Source: Pseudomonas oligotrophica (lineage in GTDB: Bacteria; Pseudomonadota; Gammaproteobacteria; Pseudomonadales; Pseudomonadaceae). From it: a stretch of DNA of 64,000 nt. Shown here piece after piece: positions 40,302 to 51,967 of this stretch (its first letter is position 1; the number at the start of each line of letters is the position of its first letter). The notes under the pieces were generated by a model. That model was not told where the DNA came from. It worked only from the letters and a program-made list of their open reading frames with translations, and did no database searches. The position numbers and the translations under genes were made by a program. The stretch covers positions 372,001 through 436,000 of the forward strand of contig NZ_JAKJRU010000003.1 in assembly GCF_021726475.1 (NCBI RefSeq), read 5' to 3'.

Positions 40302-41586
40302 GGAAGAACTCCAGCATGTGTCGTGCGTTGACGCGGTAGTCGAGGTTGCCGCAGTGGCCGCCGCGCGGATAGAGCGTCAGGCGCTCGCCGAAGGTACGGC
40401 GCAGGAAGCCGATGTCGCCGGGGCCGAGGATCAGGTCGTCGGCGTTGTGCATCACCGCGATCTTGCTGCTGCGGCGCAGGTAGTCCTCCAGGGCGTAGAG
40501 GCTGACCTGGTCGATCAGCTGGGTCAGGCTGCCGCCGTCGTACTGGGCGCGCCACATGGGAATCAGCTGCTCGGTGATGTAGCAGTCGAAATTGCACTGC
40601 ATCGCGCGGCGGAAAAACGGCTCCAGGCTGGTGCCCTCGTTGATCGGGTAGTCCGGCGGGGTGATCAGCCCGCGCCGGTTGATCAGGTCCGAGGTGAAGG
40701 TGATGTCCGCCGCCGAGAGGCGGAACACCGAGCCGATCAGCATCGCCATCTGCTCGTCGGACAGGCGCTGCGGCGATTGCTGGAAGTCGTAGAGCAGGGC
40801 GTCGCTGAGGTCGATGAAGCCCTTGCGGTGGTAATAGCGGGTCAGCTTCTCGAAGATCATCTCGTAGAAGGTGGTGTTGTCGTCGACGCCCTTGACCTGC
40901 GTCTGCACCAGGCGGTCCAGGTTGCTGATCGAGGTATAGAGGTTGACCGGCGGGTTGATCAGCAGCACGCGCTTGAAGTTGAAGCTCTGGCGCGCCTCGT
41001 CCAGCTCGCTGACGAAGGCCGCGTTGAGCGCGCCCAGGCTGTAGCCGACCAGGTAGAAGTCGGTCACTGGCAGCTTGTGCTGCTGCGCGCGCACGGCCTG
41101 CATCACGCGGTAGAGATCCTGGGCGTCGTCGCGGCTGTAGCCCGGGGTGGCATAGCGCGAGGCGGCCGCCATGAAGTCGTAGCTGGTCGGCGAGGACAGC
41201 TGCACCACGTGGTAGCCGGCGCTGTAGAACAACCGCTTGAGCGACTCGGTCTTGGCCGCCGAATAGTGCGCGCCGGTGCCGGATATCACGAACACCAGCG
41301 GTGCCGGGCCGTCCTGCCTGGCCAGGCGGTAGCCGAGGCGCTTCACCGGCCAGAAGTTGTCCGGCAGGCTGAACTCGCGGTCCGGGCGCAGACGCAGGCT
41401 GTAGTCGCGCTGGTCGATGTCGTCGTCCAGCGGCACCGAGGCGCGCAGCTCCAGCGGCGTGCTGGCGATGGTCGCCTCGAAGGGGTTGTCCAGCGGGAAC
41501 CCGTAGTCCTCGGGACTGATGTCCGCCGCCTGCGCCGGCAGCGCCAGGGCGGCCAGCAGGGGGATCAGGCGCAGCAACTGCAACAT
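40294..41586 (-). CDS. Exported alpha/beta hydrolase
   Basis: A 430-residue protein; ATG 41586 (GGAGG seven bases upstream) gives a signal peptide MLQLLRLIPLLAALALPAQA. Alpha/beta hydrolase hallmarks: oxyanion-loop-like VFVISGTGAHY, nucleophile elbow G181-Y-S183-L-G185, acid in HNADDL (D383/D384) and H411 in GGHCG, so it is probably active as a lipase, esterase or thioesterase-like enzyme. First gene of a two-gene operon with the MlaA-like protein, suggesting a role at the outer membrane, for example on phospholipids. A longer start at 41637 is not supported. Confidence 0.85.
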   Translation of the reverse strand: MLQLLRLIPLLAALALPAQAADISPEDYGFPLDNPFEATIASTPLELRASVPLDDDIDQRDYSLRLRPDREFSLPDNFWPVKRLGYRLARQDGPAPLVFVISGTGAHYSAAKTESLKRLFYSAGYHVVQLSSPTSYDFMAAASRYATPGYSRDDAQDLYRVMQAVRAQQHKLPVTDFYLVGYSLGALNAAFVSELDEARQSFNFKRVLLINPPVNLYTSISNLDRLVQTQVKGVDDNTTFYEMIFEKLTRYYHRKGFIDLSDALLYDFQQSPQRLSDEQMAMLIGSVFRLSAADITFTSDLINRRGLITPPDYPINEGTSLEPFFRRAMQCNFDCYITEQLIPMWRAQYDGGSLTQLIDQVSLYALEDYLRRSSKIAVMHNADDLILGPGDIGFLRRTFGERLTLYPRGGHCGNLDYRVNARHMLEFFRG

Positions 41587-41803
41587 GGTGAGCCTCCGAT
41601 ACAGCTTCGTCAGGGCGGCGTGCAGCCCTGGTGTCACCGGCTGTAATGCCGATCTGCCTGCACTATGACCAGCGCAGCGGCGGTTTGTTAGCGTTGCGCC
41701 ATCAGCATGCAGCAGGGACGCCGGCGCGGCCAGCGTGGCGCGGCTTGCGTCGGGCGCGGCGGCAGCTATGCTGTGCCGCCTCGCCGAGCCGGAGTCGTCC
41801 CTG

Positions 41804-42172
41804 ATGTCGCGTGTGCCTGCCTTGCTGCCCGTTTCCCTGCTGCTGTGCCTGTGGCTGGCGCTGCTCTACTGGCTGCGCTTCGCGCTGATGGAGGATGCCC
41901 GCTGGCTGGAGAGTTGCCTCGCCCAGCCGGAACAACTGGCCTGCCAGCTGCGTGCCGCCCTCGGGCTGGTCATCCACTGGCGCCTGCTGGCCTGGCTGGC
42001 GCTGGGCGGCGCGCTGCTCGCGCTGTGCCTGCCACGCCGCGCCGGCTGGTGGCTGGCGGCCGTGGCGCTGCACCTCGGCGCGGCCGCGCTGGTGCTCTAC
42101 AGCGCCAGCCTCGCGGTGTTCGCCGTGGTGCTCGCGGCGCTGCGCCTGGTCCGCGCTCAGCCGCGCGACTGA
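41804..42172 (+). CDS. Small inner-membrane protein
   Basis: A 122-residue protein from ATG 41804 (GGAG about nine bases upstream). Three hydrophobic segments (about 5-25, 58-78, 84-115: PALLPVSLLLCLWLALLYWL; RLLAWLALGGALLALCL; WWLAAVALHLGAAALVLYSASLAVFAVVLAALRL) and a short basic tail. No family recognised. The 3' end overlaps the convergent GH17 gene by 16 bases. Confidence 0.7.
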   Translation: MSRVPALLPVSLLLCLWLALLYWLRFALMEDARWLESCLAQPEQLACQLRAALGLVIHWRLLAWLALGGALLALCLPRRAGWWLAAVALHLGAAALVLYSASLAVFAVVLAALRLVRAQPRD

Positions 42173-43722
42173 CGCGCGCTGGCGCGAATGCCGCGCCACA
42201 GGGCGAGCACCAGCAACACGGCGGTGACCGCCCAGAGCAGCGCCTGGCGATTGTCCAGCCCCTCCTGCAGCAACTGCGGCGCGATGCCGGCGGCGATCAG
42301 CGCGGCCAGCAGGCTCAGCTCGCGGCGCGGACCGGGCGCCGGGCGAAGCAGGTAGACCAGCGCCGGCAACAGCAGCGCGGCGCTGGGGAATTCGCGATAG
42401 CGCGCATCGAACACCAGCCCCAGCATGCTCACCGCACCGGCGAAACCGGCGCCCAGCAGCAGCCAGCCGGCGCGCGCCTCGAGCCGGGCGAGCAGGGCGC
42501 CGCGCCAGCCAGCGCCGCTGCCCTGGGCCAGGCCCGCCTGCAGCAGCACCAGCAGGTTCAGGCCGAGCAGGGCCACGGCCCAGGCCCATTCGCCGAAGGT
42601 GCGGCTGCTGACCAGCGCCAGTTCGGCGAAGGCGGCCATGCAGCAGGCGCCGAACGCGGCGGTCAGCGGCAGTCCGAGGGCTTCCAGGTGCTCCTGTGGC
42701 CGGCCGGCCAGCAGCAGGACCAGGAGCCAGAGCGCGCCGGCCGCGGCCAGCCAGCGCGGCCAGTGCGGCAGGTCGCTGACCGGCCCGGCGAGGATCTGCT
42801 TGTCCTGCCGGTCGGCGTCGTAGAGCCCCCAGTAGCCGCCGACGGCACCCTCGCTGATGCGCTTCCAGGGCTGGTCGAAGGCCTCGATCAGGTTGTAGCG
42901 CCAGCCGTTGGCCTCGGCCATCTCGACGAATCCGCGGGTGAACAGCGCCTGGTTGATGCGGCTGGGCAGGGCGGTCTCACGCTGGCGGCCCTCGCTCGGC
43001 CAGCCGGTCTCGCCGATGAGGATGTCCTTCGGCGCGAAGCTGTTGCCGAACAGCCGGCGCACCTGGGCAACCTGCTCGAGCGCGCCCTCGATGCCGGTCG
43101 GCTCATCCTCCCAGTACGGCAGCAGGTGGATGGTGAGGAAGTCCACCGCGGGCGCGACCTCCGGGTGGCGCAGCCAGAACTCCCAGACGTCGGCATAGGT
43201 CACCGGCACCGGCACCGCGGCCTTGACCTCGTCGATCAGCGCGACCAGCTGCCCGGCGGTGACTTCCTTGCGCAGCAGCGCCTCGTTGCCGACGATCACC
43301 GCGTCGACCAGGTCGGCATTGGCCCTGGCTGCGTCGATCAGGCGGTCGATCTCGCGGCGGGTCGCCTGCGGGTCGCTGCTGACCCAGGCGCCGAGCAGCA
43401 GGCGCAGGCCGTGCTTGCGCGCCAGCGCCGGCACCGCCTCGAGACCCTCCATCGAATAGGTGCGCACGCAGGCAAAGCGCTCGGCGAGCAGCGCGAGGTC
43501 GGCGTCGATGCGTGCCTGGCGCAGCTGCAGCGGCTTGTCGAACGGCGACTGGTCCTTGTCGAACGGGCTGTAGGAGGCGCATTGCAGCTTGCCGGCCCGG
43601 CCCAGGTCAGGCAGTCGCAGCGCCTGGCCCTGCTGCTGCCAGAACAGCGCCATGGCCGATAGCGCCAGCACGCTGGCGAAGAGAAACAGCAGAAGCGGCG
43701 AACGGCGAGCGGATGAGTGCAT
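42157..43722 (-). CDS. Membrane-bound GH17 beta-glucan glycosidase/transglycosylase
   Basis: A 521-residue protein: one N-terminal membrane helix (about 10-27), a periplasmic GH17 catalytic domain (about 45-315) with acid/base E147 in VIVGNEALL and nucleophile E238 in LIGETGWPS, then about eight C-terminal membrane helices (320-515). GH17 proteins of Pseudomonas and Azotobacter of this type act as beta-1,3-glucan transferases that branch or lengthen glucans, and relatives are annotated as beta-(1,6)-glucan synthases. A role in periplasmic or cyclic glucans is likely but inferred. Start ATG 43722 lacks a clear ribosome binding site. Confidence 0.85.
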   Translation of the reverse strand: MHSSARRSPLLLFLFASVLALSAMALFWQQQGQALRLPDLGRAGKLQCASYSPFDKDQSPFDKPLQLRQARIDADLALLAERFACVRTYSMEGLEAVPALARKHGLRLLLGAWVSSDPQATRREIDRLIDAARANADLVDAVIVGNEALLRKEVTAGQLVALIDEVKAAVPVPVTYADVWEFWLRHPEVAPAVDFLTIHLLPYWEDEPTGIEGALEQVAQVRRLFGNSFAPKDILIGETGWPSEGRQRETALPSRINQALFTRGFVEMAEANGWRYNLIEAFDQPWKRISEGAVGGYWGLYDADRQDKQILAGPVSDLPHWPRWLAAAGALWLLVLLLAGRPQEHLEALGLPLTAAFGACCMAAFAELALVSSRTFGEWAWAVALLGLNLLVLLQAGLAQGSGAGWRGALLARLEARAGWLLLGAGFAGAVSMLGLVFDARYREFPSAALLLPALVYLLRPAPGPRRELSLLAALIAAGIAPQLLQEGLDNRQALLWAVTAVLLVLALWRGIRASARQSRG

Positions 43723-44094
43723 GGCGGCGGCGTGCTGGGCGGGGGGCGCGCATCTTAGCCGAGCGCGGCAGGCGCAGACAGGGGGGCGGGCAGGGCGGTG
43801 GATGTGGCCACCGAGCCGCTGTGCGGGTCCGCCGGTTGGATGAGATCGTCTCTCGTTTCGTCGCTTTCCATGCGCAAGATTCATGTTGCCGAACGCCGAC
43901 AAAAGCTGTGCCGGAAACCGCCGAGGCCGCGTGGCGCCTGGCCTGAAAGATATTTCAGAATGTTCGCGTCGCTCTATTCCGGATGTTTGGCCGGCGCGCA
44001 GCCAGACTAAAGTCGCCTAGAAAAGCGCCCGCCCGACCGTAAATTAGCCGCCTGGTCGCCAGCGGGCGGCCTGTGATCGTGTGGAGACAATCCA
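43723..44094. promoter_or_regulatory. Divergent regulatory region upstream of the GH17 and DUF485-actP genes
   Basis: 372 bases without a gene. It should contain the acetate-uptake promoter. Features seen: an AT-richer stretch around 43965-44050, GAGATCGTCTC (a short palindrome) near 43840, and AAAGTCG-like sequence near 44010. No strong sigma-70 or sigma-54 match is visible, which would suit a regulated promoter; the CrbS/CrbR (MxtR/ErdR) two-component system is known to control actP in Pseudomonas, but I cannot identify its site with confidence. Confidence 0.35.
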
Positions 44095-44409
44095 ATGAAC
44101 AATGAAAATGTTTACCGGCAGATCAATGCCGACCCGCGCTTCCAGGAGCTGGTAGCCAAGCGTGGTCGTTTCGCCTGGGGACTGGCCATCATCATGCTGG
44201 CGTCCTACTTCGCCTTCATTCTGGTGATTGCCTTCGATCCGCAGCTGCTGGGTGCACCGCTGGGTGCCGGGTCCGTGACCACCTGGGGCATCCCCGCAGG
44301 CCTGGGCCTGATCTTCCTGTCCTTCGCCCTGACCGGCGTCTACGTGCAACGCGCCAACGGCGAGTTCGATCGCATCACTCAGGAAATCCTGAAAGAGGCC
44401 CAGAAATAA
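44095..44409 (+). CDS. yjcH: DUF485 membrane protein (YjcH)
   Basis: A 104-residue protein with two membrane helices (about 28-48 and 63-84: [44 protein letters not shown]) and the DUF485 pattern [16 protein letters not shown]. Always paired with acetate/pyruvate-type sodium:solute symporters; its exact function is unknown. Ribosome binding site GGAG; stop overlaps the actP ATG by one base. Confidence 0.93.
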   Translation: MNNENVYRQINADPRFQELVAKRGRFAWGLAIIMLASYFAFILVIAFDPQLLGAPLGAGSVTTWGIPAGLGLIFLSFALTGVYVQRANGEFDRITQEILKEAQK

Positions 44410-46061
44410 TGCTTGCCCGTCTCCTGACCGCTGCCGCCCTGCTGGCAGCCTCCCCGGCGTTCGCCGATGCCCTGACTGGCGACGTCCAGAAGCAGGCGAC
44501 CAACTGGACCGCGATCGGCATGTTCGTGGTGTTCATCATCTTCACGATGGGCATCACCAAGTGGGCGGCCAAGCGCAACACCTCCACCTCCGACTACTAC
44601 ACCGCTGGCGGCAGCATCACCGGCTTCCAGAACGGCCTGGCGATCGCCGGCGACTTCATGTCCGCGGCGTCCTTCCTCGGCATCTCCGCGCTGGTGTTCA
44701 CCAGCGGCTACGACGGCCTGATCTACTCGATCGGCTTCCTCGTCGGCTGGCCGGTGATCCTGTTCCTGATGGCCGAGCGCCTGCGCAACCTCGGCAAGTT
44801 CACCTTCTCCGACGTCGCTTCCTACCGCCTCGGCCAGACGCCCATCCGCGTGCTCTCGGCCTTCGGTTCGCTGATCGTCGTGGCCTTCTACCTGATCGCC
44901 CAGATGGTCGGCGCCGGCAAGCTGATCCAGCTGCTGTTCGGCCTGGACTACCTGGTCGCGGTGGTCATGGTCGGTGTGCTGATGGTCATGTACGTGATGT
45001 TCGGCGGCATGCTGGCCACCACCTGGGTACAGATCATCAAGGCGGTGCTGCTGCTCTCCGGCGCGACCTTCATGGCCGTGATGGTGATGTACAACGTCGG
45101 CTTCGACTTCAGCCGCCTGTTCTCCGAGGCCGTGGCACTGCATCCCAAGCACGAGGCGATCATGAGCCCCGGCGGCCTGGTGTCCGACCCGATCTCGGCG
45201 ATCTCCCTGGGCCTGGCGCTGATGTTCGGCACCGCCGGCCTGCCGCACATCCTGATGCGCTTCTTCACCGTGGGTGACGCCAAGGAAGCGCGCAAGAGCG
45301 TGTTCTACGCGACCGGCTTCATCGGCTATTTCTACATCCTGACCTTCATCATCGGCTTCGGCGCGATCCTGCTGGTGATGACCAATCCGGAGTTCAAGGA
45401 CGCCAGCGGCGCCATCGTCGGCGGCACCAACATGGTGGCCATCCACCTGGCTTCGGCGGTCGGCGGCAACCTGTTCCTGGGCTTCATCTCAGCCGTGGCC
45501 TTCGCCACCATCCTGGCGGTGGTCGCTGGCCTGGCGCTGGCCGGTGCCTCGGCGGTCGCGCACGACCTCTATGCCTGCGTGATCAAGCAGGGCAAGGCCA
45601 AGGAAGAGGACGAGATGAAGGTGACCAAGCGCACCACCCTGGCGCTGGGCGTGGTCGCGATCCTCCTCGGCATCGCCTTCGAGAACCAGAACATCGCCTT
45701 CATGGTGGGCCTGGCCTTCTCCGTGGCAGCCAGCTGCAACTTCCCGATCCTGTTCCTCTCCATGTACTGGAAGAACCTGACCACCCGCGGCGCGCTGATC
45801 GGCGGTGCCATGGGCCTGGTCACCGCGCTGGCGCTGACCATCCTCAGCCCGACCGTCTGGGTCGATGTCCTGCACTTCGAGCAGGCGATCTTCCCCTACA
45901 AGTACCCGGCGCTGTTCGCGATGCTCGCTTCGTTCTTCGGCCTGTGGTTCTTCTCCATCACCGACAAGTCCAAGGCGGCGGACGAGGAGCGTGCGCGCTT
46001 CTTCCCGCAGTTCATCCGCTCGCAGACCGGCCTGGGCGCCAGCGGTGCAGTCGCGCACTGA
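44409..46061 (+). CDS. actP: Cation/acetate symporter ActP
   Basis: A 550-residue sodium:solute symporter with an N-terminal signal peptide ([21 protein letters not shown]) and about 13 membrane helices, as usual for ActP. Family motifs: [76 protein letters not shown] and [27 protein letters not shown]. Takes up acetate and other short monocarboxylates. Translationally coupled to yjcH and ended by a terminator; acs is not in this window. Confidence 0.95.
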   Translation: MLARLLTAAALLAASPAFADALTGDVQKQATNWTAIGMFVVFIIFTMGITKWAAKRNTSTSDYYTAGGSITGFQNGLAIAGDFMSAASFLGISALVFTSGYDGLIYSIGFLVGWPVILFLMAERLRNLGKFTFSDVASYRLGQTPIRVLSAFGSLIVVAFYLIAQMVGAGKLIQLLFGLDYLVAVVMVGVLMVMYVMFGGMLATTWVQIIKAVLLLSGATFMAVMVMYNVGFDFSRLFSEAVALHPKHEAIMSPGGLVSDPISAISLGLALMFGTAGLPHILMRFFTVGDAKEARKSVFYATGFIGYFYILTFIIGFGAILLVMTNPEFKDASGAIVGGTNMVAIHLASAVGGNLFLGFISAVAFATILAVVAGLALAGASAVAHDLYACVIKQGKAKEEDEMKVTKRTTLALGVVAILLGIAFENQNIAFMVGLAFSVAASCNFPILFLSMYWKNLTTRGALIGGAMGLVTALALTILSPTVWVDVLHFEQAIFPYKYPALFAMLASFFGLWFFSITDKSKAADEERARFFPQFIRSQTGLGASGAVAH

Positions 46062-46080
46062 TCACGCCTGGCGGTACACG

Positions 46081-46109
46081 AAAAGGGCAGCCCTCGGGCT
46101 GCCCTTTTT
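46081..46109 (+). terminator. Terminator after actP
   Basis: AAAAGGGCAGCCC, loop TC, GGGCTGCCCTTTTT: strong stem and T tract; A tract on the other side as well. Confidence 0.93.
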
Positions 46110-46234
46110 CGTTTCGGCGTGCCGCTGCCGGCACGTTTTGCCAGGGGCATTCAGCGGCCTGATGGTCGGCGGCCGCGCGGGGCGCTTTCGCTAGACTCCG
46201 GCGCAACGCGAGCAAACCACAAGGCGGCGAAACC

Positions 46235-47041
46235 ATGCACAAGCGGATGATGATTACCGGAGCCGGTTCGGGACTGGGGCGCGAGATCGCCCTGCGCTGG
46301 GCGCGCGAGGGCTGGCGCCTGGCGCTTGCGGATGTCAACGAGGCGGGCCTGGCCGAAACCCTGGCGCTGGTCCGCGCGGCCGGTGGCGACGGTTTCACCC
46401 AGCGCTGCGACGTACGTGACTACAGCCAGCTGATCGCCCTGGCCCAGGCCTGCGAGGAAAAGCTCGGTGGCATCGATGTGCTGGTCAACAATGCCGGGGT
46501 CGCCTCCGGCGGCTTCTTCGAGGAGCTGTCGCTGGAAGACTGGGACTGGCAGATCGCGATCAACCTGATGGGCGTGGTCAAGGGCTGCAAGGCCTTCCTG
46601 CCGCTGCTGCAGCGCAGCAAGGGGCGGATCATCAACATCGCCTCGATGGCCGCGCTGATGCAGGCGCCGGCGATGAGCAACTACAACGTCGCCAAGGCCG
46701 GGGTGGTCGCATTGTCGGAAAGCCTGCTGGTGGAGCTGCGCCAGCAGGAGGTGGCGGTACACGTGGTCTGCCCGTCGTTCTTCCAGACCAACCTGCTCGA
46801 TTCGTTCCGCGGGCCGACCCCGGCAATGAAGGAACAGGTCGCCAAGCTGCTGGCCGGTTCGCCGATCAGCGCAGCGGACATCGCCGACTACATCCACCAG
46901 GAGGTCGCCCGCGGCACCTTCATGATCCTGCCGCACGAGGAGGGCCGCCTGGCCTGGCAACTCAAGCAGCACAACCCGCAGGCGATCTACGACGAGATGG
47001 CCCTGCTCGCCGAGAAGAAGCGCAGCAAGGGCAAAAGCTGA
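46235..47041 (+). CDS. Short-chain dehydrogenase/reductase
   Basis: A 268-residue classical SDR: cofactor motif T8-G-A-G-S-G-L-G15, N85-N-A-G88, and catalytic tetrad N110, S137, Y150-x3-K154. The Asp after the second strand (LALADVNEAG) favours NAD(H). Substrate not predictable. ATG 46235 has AAGGCGG upstream. Stand-alone gene. Confidence 0.92.
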   Translation: MHKRMMITGAGSGLGREIALRWAREGWRLALADVNEAGLAETLALVRAAGGDGFTQRCDVRDYSQLIALAQACEEKLGGIDVLVNNAGVASGGFFEELSLEDWDWQIAINLMGVVKGCKAFLPLLQRSKGRIINIASMAALMQAPAMSNYNVAKAGVVALSESLLVELRQQEVAVHVVCPSFFQTNLLDSFRGPTPAMKEQVAKLLAGSPISAADIADYIHQEVARGTFMILPHEEGRLAWQLKQHNPQAIYDEMALLAEKKRSKGKS

Positions 47042-47118
47042 TCGTCCGGTCCACAATGCTTGCCGCTCGAGGGAGGCGGGGGTAGGGTTGCCTGCCCCGC
47101 CCATCGAGCCGAAGCCTG

Positions 47119-48267
47119 GTGAAAACGCCCTCCCGAACGCTCCTGATGCTGGCCCTGGTCCTGGCGGCCATCAACCTGCGCCCCGGCATCACCTCCTTCG
47201 CCCCGCTGATCGAACGCATTGCCGAGGCCCTTGGCCTGGGCCGCGGCGTGGTCAGCCTGACCACCGCGCTGCCGGTACTGCTGATGGGCCTGCTGGCCCC
47301 GCTGGCGCCGCGCCTGGCGGTGCGCTGGGGGCTGGAGCGCACCCTCGTGCTGTGCCTGGCGCTGATTGCTGTGGCGCTGACGCTGCGCCTGTTCGGCCAG
47401 CAGCCGCTGCTGCTGATTGCCACCGCGGCGCTGGTCGGAGCCGGCATCGCCGTGGCCGGCCCGCTGCTGTCGGGCTACATCAAGCGCTATTTCCTCGAGC
47501 GGATCGGCCAGACGGCGGCCTGGTATTCGCTGAGCATGGCCATCGGCGGCACCCTCGGCGTGGTGCTCACCGCGCCGGTGACCGCGCTGCTCGGCGATCG
47601 CTGGACCCTGGGCCTGGCGTTCTGGGCCTTGCCGGCCCTGCTGGCCCTGGCGTTCTGGCTGCGCCTGCCCAACCGTGCCGAGGCCCCCGGCGAGCAGCGC
47701 GCCGGGTTGCCCTGGCGAGAGCCGCGGGCCTGGCTGGTCAGCCTCTATTTCGCCCTGCAGGCCGGGCTGTTCTACGCCCTGGCCACCTGGCTGGTGGCGC
47801 GCTACCACGAGGTCGGCTTCAGCCTGCTGCAGAGCAATGCCTTCTTCAGCGGCTTCATGCTGATCGGCCTGCCGAGCGCCTTCGCCATGCCCTGGCTGGC
47901 CCAGCGTTTCGGCCGGCGGCATCTGCTGATGGCCGGCTGTGGCGTGCTGGCGACCACCTGCCTGGGGCTGATCGCCCTGCAGCCGCAGTGGCAGCCGTTG
48001 CTGGTCTGCATGCTGCTGGGCGTGGCGCTCAACGGCACCTTCTCGCTGGCGCTGGTGCTGCCAATGTACGAAGCCGGCTCGCCGCTGGCGGTCAGCCGGT
48101 TGACCGCGATGATGCTCTGCACCGGCTACAGCCTGGCCTGCCTGTCGCCGGTGCTGACCGGCCTGGGCCGCGACCTGGCCGGCAGCTATCGCCTGCCGTT
48201 CCTGGTGCTGGCCGGCATGAGCGCGTGCATGACCCTGCTGGCGCTGCGCCTGGCGCCGCGGCGCTGA
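47119..48267 (+). CDS. CynX/NimT-family MFS transporter
   Basis: A 382-residue major facilitator protein, about 12 membrane helices, with the CynX/NimT signature near the N-terminus (LVLAAINLRPGITSFAPLIERI). The family includes transporters of cyanate and 2-nitroimidazole resistance proteins, but the substrate here is unknown. GTG 47119 is the likely start since it gives MKTPSRTLLMLALVLAAINLRP; ribosome binding site weak (GAAG). Hydrophobic helices are evenly spaced and there is no truncation. Confidence 0.88.
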   Translation: MKTPSRTLLMLALVLAAINLRPGITSFAPLIERIAEALGLGRGVVSLTTALPVLLMGLLAPLAPRLAVRWGLERTLVLCLALIAVALTLRLFGQQPLLLIATAALVGAGIAVAGPLLSGYIKRYFLERIGQTAAWYSLSMAIGGTLGVVLTAPVTALLGDRWTLGLAFWALPALLALAFWLRLPNRAEAPGEQRAGLPWREPRAWLVSLYFALQAGLFYALATWLVARYHEVGFSLLQSNAFFSGFMLIGLPSAFAMPWLAQRFGRRHLLMAGCGVLATTCLGLIALQPQWQPLLVCMLLGVALNGTFSLALVLPMYEAGSPLAVSRLTAMMLCTGYSLACLSPVLTGLGRDLAGSYRLPFLVLAGMSACMTLLALRLAPRR

Positions 48268-48373
48268 GCGTGCCCGTGTGGCATGCGTCAAATCCCGCCG
48301 TGCTGCGGGTGACCGCCGGGTCGGGGCTGTGCTAGAAAGCCTGCCCGTCCATGCCTGGCCCCGGAGTTATCGC

Positions 48374-48802
48374 TTGGAGTCCGAATCCATCGTTTACGGC
48401 TGCATCCGCGACTGGCCGGCCCTCGATCCGGAGGAATGCCGCCGGCGCCGGGCCAGCAACCTGGCCGCGCTGGATGCGTTGCCGAGCGGCGAGGGCTGGC
48501 CGTTCCTCGGCCGCGAGATGTTCTCCTTCTGCGGCGAGCCGGAGCAGGGGCTCTACCACACCCAGATCATCCACTTCGGCGCCAGCTACGCGGCGGTCGA
48601 GTACGAGTGGTCGCTGTGGGTACAGCATTTCGAGGCACTGCTGCGGCGCTTGTACTGGAGCAGCGCAGTGGTGCACCTGGAGACCGAGCTGAACGGCGCA
48701 CACACCTTTCGCTGGGAAACCGACTCGGGCTGCCACAGCCCGGAGCAGAGCGACATGCGCCTGCGCTGCGCCTGGGAGCGCGAGAGCGCGCTGCTCGGTT
48801 AA
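48374..48802 (+). CDS. Conserved-looking hypothetical protein
   Basis: A 142-residue protein. TTG 48374 preceded by CCGGAG (about eight bases) is the best start; the upstream open frame back to 48278 has no ribosome binding site. Sequence is rich in aromatic residues (DWPALDP, GWPFLGREMFSFCGEPEQGLYHTQIIHFGASYAAVEYEWSLWVQHFEALLRRLYW) without signal peptide or membrane helix, hence cytosolic. No family recognised. It ends four bases inside the convergent yheU. Confidence 0.7.
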   Translation: MESESIVYGCIRDWPALDPEECRRRRASNLAALDALPSGEGWPFLGREMFSFCGEPEQGLYHTQIIHFGASYAAVEYEWSLWVQHFEALLRRLYWSSAVVHLETELNGAHTFRWETDSGCHSPEQSDMRLRCAWERESALLG

Positions 48803-49022
48803 TCCTCCAACCACTCCTTCGGCACGTCGCGCCGTAGCGCCAGCTGGCACTGCTGGCTGTCGGGGTCGAAGAGGATCACCGCCTGGCCCTTTTCCAGCGC
48901 CCGGCGCACGCGCTCGACCCGCGTCGCCAGCGGGGTTTCGTCGCCGTTGTCGGTGCCGTCGCGGGTGACGAAATCCTCGATCAGGCGGGTCAGGGTGTCG
49001 GCTTCGAGCAGGTGGTGGGGTA

Positions 49023-49029
<7 letters not shown>
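48799..49029 (-). CDS. yheU: YheU-family (UPF0270) protein
   Basis: A 76-residue protein of the YheU family: starts MLIPHHLLEADTLTRLIEDFVTRDGTDNG, the conserved MxIPxxxLxxxTLxxLIEEFVxREGTDYG pattern, then VRRALEKGQAVILFDPDSQQCQL. Function unknown. Its start overlaps the end of the sensor kinase gene by seven bases, so it is the last gene of that transcript. Confidence 0.93.
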
Positions 49030-51785
<2,756 letters not shown>

Positions 51786-51967
51786 TATGTCGATTTCCGT
51801 ATGACAGGGCGAACCGGGGCTCGCGTGCACAACACCGTGCGGGAAACAATGCAGCCCACCGGCGCGACGCAGACCAGCGGTCGCGCAGGGGGAGCGCTAC
51901 TGTGCCGGCCTCGGCCGCGTCGGGCAACCCTTGGCGTGACGAAGCCGGCAACCCGTCACGCCTGCGC

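Noticed and set aside
44000..44060. CrbR/ErdR binding site upstream of yjcH-actP
   Set aside because: The regulator is known to control actP in Pseudomonas, but I could not match a defined site with confidence, so only the region is noted.
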